DNA of 64,000 bases, from contig NZ_KB908056.1 of NCBI RefSeq assembly GCF_000382325.1, positions 935,148 through 999,147 on the forward strand, written 5' to 3'. Below the pieces are notes generated by a model that saw nothing but the letters and a program-made list of their open reading frames with translations, was not told where the DNA came from and did no database searches. This stretch comes from Woodsholea maritima DSM 17123. GTDB taxonomy: Bacteria > Pseudomonadota > Alphaproteobacteria > Caulobacterales > Maricaulaceae. Shown piece after piece: positions 60,825 to 64,000 of this stretch (positions within the stretch are counted from its first letter, which is position 1; each line of letters begins with the position of its first letter). The translations under genes and the position numbers were made by a program.

Positions 60825-61520
60825 TTACCAGGATAGGTCTTCACCGCTGACATGGAAGAAGCGACCATTCATGGCCGGGTTCTTCATGGCGCGCGCGATC
60901 AGATCAAGCTGGGCATCGACGGCTTCTGTGATGGTCAAAAGTCCGTTGGGTCCGCCCATATCCGTGCGCACCCATCCCGGATGCAATAGGAGAGTGGTTA
61001 TCCCACGCGGGGTGAGATCAATACTGAGCGATTTTCCGATGGCATTGAGCCCGGCTTTTGAGGCGCGATAGCCATAGTAACCGCCACTCTCATTATCGCG
61101 CATAGAGCCCATCCGGCTCGATTGAAGCGCGATGACTTTCATCTCAGAAGCAGCGACTTGATCGGCGAAGGCTTCAACCAGGGCCAAGGGCGCAATAGTG
61201 TTGACCATCAATTGATGGACCAGGGTGTCATTCGCCGCAGACCCAAAGCTTTTGGTCTCATCGGGTAAAATACCCGCATTGGCAAACAGAAGATCAATAG
61301 GATCTGTGATCTGGGCTTTCAACGCTTTGGCGGCGTTAAGATCCTTCGCATCGTAAGCGTAAATGTTTAAACGCCCATCTTGCGGGTCCAGCGCGCGTAA
61401 AGCCTCGGCTTTGTCCGGTTGACGGCAGGCCGCGCTGACGTGCCAGCCGCGTTCCAGCAAGCGCTTGGTGTGTTCTAATCCCAGTCCCCGATTTGCCCCG
61501 GTGATCAGCACATGTGACAT
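60825..61520 (-). CDS. Short-chain dehydrogenase (sniffer/CsgA-like)
   Basis: 231 aa. LITGANRGLGLEHTKRLLERG (NADP-type Rossmann motif with basic residues after it), LFANAGI, the YYGYRASKAGLNAIG catalytic YxxxK and an HPGWVRTDMGG loop. It resembles carbonyl reductase/sniffer proteins. GGAGA precedes the start. Confidence 0.88.
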   Translation of the reverse strand: MSHVLITGANRGLGLEHTKRLLERGWHVSAACRQPDKAEALRALDPQDGRLNIYAYDAKDLNAAKALKAQITDPIDLLFANAGILPDETKSFGSAANDTLVHQLMVNTIAPLALVEAFADQVAASEMKVIALQSSRMGSMRDNESGGYYGYRASKAGLNAIGKSLSIDLTPRGITTLLLHPGWVRTDMGGPNGLLTITEAVDAQLDLIARAMKNPAMNGRFFHVSGEDLSW

Positions 61521-61711
61521 GAAAGTGTCTCCGTTGATTTATGTCTTAGCCCCCATACTAAGTCACGAATACCGCCTGCCAAGTGAGAAAGACCTGTGAC
61601 AATCAGCCAGGAAAGCTTGAACGCGCGCGCGACAGGAGTAGGGTGGCGTTACAACCGCTTATCCGCGATCGGTCCGATCGTTTTTCATTTTAAGGTCTAG
61701 GAGCAGTTCCC

Positions 61712-64000
61712 ATGGGAGCCGTTGTCAGCGTCGCGCATGCTTATGATCGCGACACCTTCCTGAAATCCGCCACCACACTTGATGCGTTTGCCGACGCCAG
61801 TGCGCAAACCACAAGCTTTTTAGAGCAGCTGTTTGAAGATGCTCTGGAAGAGGATATGGGCGATGTGCCCCTGGACGATGCGCTAAAAATCGTAGCTGAT
61901 TTTTGGCACTATGGTGAACACCGCCCTGGGGATCAGGTTCTGATCCGGGTCCGGAACGCGCAAGGTGCCAAGGGCGAAGCTTTACCGCGCGATGTGCTGG
62001 AGATTATCGGCCCTGACCGACCTTTCCTGGTGGATTCGGTCATGGGCGAGGTTGCCGCGCAAGGTCTTGATGTGCGGGCCATGTTCCACCCGATCGTGCG
62101 TGTGCGCCGTTCTGAAAGCGGGGACCGGGTTGATGATGGCGGGCGCATTGGCGCGGAATCCATGATTCAGGTTCATTTAGAGCCTTTGGACACGGCCTCG
62201 CGTGAGCGTTTGGAAGCGGCTATTCGTGGCGGATTGTCTGATGTGCGTGATGCGGTTGAAGACTGGCGCGATATGCGTGCGCAAATGGACGATGCCATTG
62301 CCCATCTGGAAAGCGCGAAAACCGGCGCGGACGAGGATGAGTTGAAAGAGGCGTTGGCCTTCCTCACTTGGCTGCGTGATGATCATTTCGCTTTCATCGG
62401 GGCGCGGACTTATATTTTTGACATTGATGGCGAAGGCAAGCTCGTCAAGAAAGAGCCGACTGTATTACCGGATTCAGGGCGTGGTATCTTACGCGATCCG
62501 GCCCGTCATGTGCTGCGTGATAGTGCGGAACCGGTCTATCTGGCCCCGGCCTTTGAGGCTTTCTTGAACCAGCCAAGCCCGGTCATTGTGGCTAAGGCCA
62601 ATATCAAAAGCCGTGTTCACCGCCGCGCCTATCTCGATTATGTCGGTGTGAAACGCTACCGCGAAGACGGTAAGGTGATTGGCGAGACCCGCTTTGTCGG
62701 TCTCTTCACCGCCGAAGCCTATGACCAGATGGCGCGTGATGTGCCGCTGATCCGGCGTAAAGTGCGCCGGGTTCTGGAAAAGGCGGCCAAGGTGCCCGGC
62801 ACCCACTCGGCGAAGAAATTACAAAACATCGTTGAGAATTATCCCCGCGATGAGCTGTTCCAGACCAGCGAAACCGATCTGTTGCAGATGAGCCTTGGGA
62901 TCTTGCATCTCTATGATCGCCCGCGCACCAAACTCTTCATGCGCCGCGATCAATTTGATCGCTTCATTTCGGCCTTCTTATTCGTGCCGCGTGACCGGTA
63001 TAATTCCAAGGTTCGCGAACAGGCCGGTGAATTACTGCGCAGTGCCTATAATGGGCGCTTGTCAGCCTTCTATCCCAGCTTTGGGGAAGGCCCGCTGGCA
63101 CGGGTGCATTTCATCATTGGTCTGGATCCCCACAATCATCCAGAACCTGAAGTGTTGGATCTGGAGCGGCGCATCGTTCAACTGGCGCGCACCTGGGAAG
63201 ATGATCTGGAGGTCGAAGGGCGTGCGCGCGGCGATCTGGAGCTGTCGCGCGGCATTGCGCGCTATCTCGACGCCTTCACGGCCGGCTATCGCGAACGCTA
63301 TCTGCCGGTCGAAGCGCTTGATGATATCGCGCGCATGCAGCGCCTTGCGGGCGAGTATACTTTGGATGCACGCGCCTTCCGCCTCAGCGATGATGATGAG
63401 AAAACCTTGCGCGTGAAGCTCTATCATACCGGTGAGCCAATTGCGTTATCGAATGTTATGCCGGTGCTGGAGCATTTGGGCCTGCATGTCGCCGCGGAAG
63501 CCGGGTATCCGGTACGCCGTGAAAACGGTGATGGCCCGCGTGAAACGGTCTGGATCCATGATTTTGAAATGCGCGCCGACCATGAGGGTCTGCCTGCGAT
63601 TGAAATTCTGGCCCCGAAACTTGAAGATGCGATCCTGGCGGTTCTTGATAACCGCGCCGAGGATGACGGCTTTAACGCGCTCGTGCTCTCCATTGGGGTG
63701 AGCTGGCGTGAAGCGGCCTTCCTGCGCGCGCTGGCGCGCTATCGTGCCCAGTCCGGTATGGATCCGTCGCAAGCGATCCAGGAAGAGGCGCTGGCCCATT
63801 ATCCCGCGATTGCCCGCCAGTTGCTGGAAATCGCGACGATCAAATTCGACCCTAGCCTGGATCTGGATCTGGATGCACGCCGCGCCAAAGCCAAAGAGAT
63901 CAGCGATGCTGTTCGTTTGGCCTTGGAAGAGGTGTCCAGCCTTGACCATGACCGGGTGCTGCGCCGGATCTTGCGCCTGTTGGAAGCGACTTTGCGTACC
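61712..64000 (+). CDS. gdhB: NAD-specific glutamate dehydrogenase, long type (5' part)
   Basis: Runs off the right edge with 763 codons in view. The protein family is about 1600 aa, so roughly half is present. Recognisable segments: an N-terminal regulatory ACT-like region (HYGEHRPGDQVLIRVRN; PFLVDSVMGEVAAQGL), and DYVGVKRYREDGKVIGETRFVGLFT, EIATFDPSLDLDLD-type sequence near the edge. It degrades glutamate to 2-oxoglutarate and ammonia. AGGAG precedes the start. Confidence 0.9.
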   Translation, partial: MGAVVSVAHAYDRDTFLKSATTLDAFADASAQTTSFLEQLFEDALEEDMGDVPLDDALKIVADFWHYGEHRPGDQVLIRVRNAQGAKGEALPRDVLEIIGPDRPFLVDSVMGEVAAQGLDVRAMFHPIVRVRRSESGDRVDDGGRIGAESMIQVHLEPLDTASRERLEAAIRGGLSDVRDAVEDWRDMRAQMDDAIAHLESAKTGADEDELKEALAFLTWLRDDHFAFIGARTYIFDIDGEGKLVKKEPTVLPDSGRGILRDPARHVLRDSAEPVYLAPAFEAFLNQPSPVIVAKANIKSRVHRRAYLDYVGVKRYREDGKVIGETRFVGLFTAEAYDQMARDVPLIRRKVRRVLEKAAKVPGTHSAKKLQNIVENYPRDELFQTSETDLLQMSLGILHLYDRPRTKLFMRRDQFDRFISAFLFVPRDRYNSKVREQAGELLRSAYNGRLSAFYPSFGEGPLARVHFIIGLDPHNHPEPEVLDLERRIVQLARTWEDDLEVEGRARGDLELSRGIARYLDAFTAGYRERYLPVEALDDIARMQRLAGEYTLDARAFRLSDDDEKTLRVKLYHTGEPIALSNVMPVLEHLGLHVAAEAGYPVRRENGDGPRETVWIHDFEMRADHEGLPAIEILAPKLEDAILAVLDNRAEDDGFNALVLSIGVSWREAAFLRALARYRAQSGMDPSQAIQEEALAHYPAIARQLLEIATIKFDPSLDLDLDARRAKAKEISDAVRLALEEVSSLDHDRVLRRILRLLEATLRT

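Noticed and set aside
1-64000. Prophage, CRISPR or intact insertion sequences
   Set aside because: No integrase, transposase, terminase, capsid gene or regularly spaced direct repeats were found on either strand.

Overview
The window is chromosomal DNA of an alphaproteobacterium from the Caulobacterales/Maricaulales (stalked or prosthecate) group. Evidence: the gene order around a Caulobacter-type chromosome origin (hemJ-hemH-hemE-[origin]-ppsR-maf-aroE-coaE-dnaQ-secB-timA-mltA-smr), a TTAA-N7-TTAA CtrA box in the origin, five GTTTCACGTGAAAC-type parS sites around parAB-rsmG-mnmG-mnmE, a TonB-dependent receptor, an NtrZ-like protein and an NAD-specific glutamate dehydrogenase of the very long type. 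The genus cannot be fixed from the sequence. No rRNA, CRISPR array, prophage or intact insertion sequence is visible; there is one tRNA (Gly, GCC).

Layout. 1-9.2 kb: the tail of an unidentified gene, yggS, a ThiE/TenI-like gene, two envelope proteins (NtrZ-like, porin), then a housekeeping run of DUF3576 lipoprotein, leuS, lptE, holA and an RluA-type pseudouridine synthase. 9.2-15.3 kb: segregation and tRNA-modification block on the minus strand (mnmE, mnmG, rsmG, parA, parB) sprinkled with parS. 15.4-20.4 kb: dienelactone hydrolase, a lipoprotein phosphodiesterase, a membrane LytTR regulator, a glutathione-transferase-like gene and rho. 20.7-23.2 kb: heme genes hemJ, hemH, hemE. 23.2-23.7 kb: the replication origin, with DnaA-like boxes, a CtrA box and five copies of a GGTATGACC-type repeat. 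23.7-30.6 kb: the conserved right flank of the origin.

30.8-43 kb is mixed housekeeping and accessory: DJ-1-like protein with divergent LysR, SDR, isoaspartyl peptidase, TrmH-type methyltransferase, a ubiquinone hydroxylase, xth, an IalB-like protein, the trxA/LON-domain/Trm112/DUF971 run, a YbaK-type editing protein, truncated hemoglobin and tRNA-Gly. 43-64 kb is the accessory half: a ROK regulator facing a TonB receptor and a secreted glycerophosphodiesterase; a DsbA-SMR-SMR-guanine-deaminase-MarR cluster with matching operators; a second MarR sharing a palindrome with a methyltransferase gene; a copper module (copA, copB and a small Cys/His/Met-rich secreted protein); a third MarR with a C-terminal cysteine cluster facing a secreted protein; an orphan AAA ATPase; and, at 60.56-60.81 kb, a short peptide gene followed by three stem-loops, all with C-rich loops, ending in a terminator. 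The window ends inside the NAD-glutamate dehydrogenase gene.

The most interesting undescribed candidates are the C-rich-loop RNA locus (60.56-60.81 kb), the repeat-rich origin, and the three independent MarR circuits, whose operators can be read directly from the DNA.
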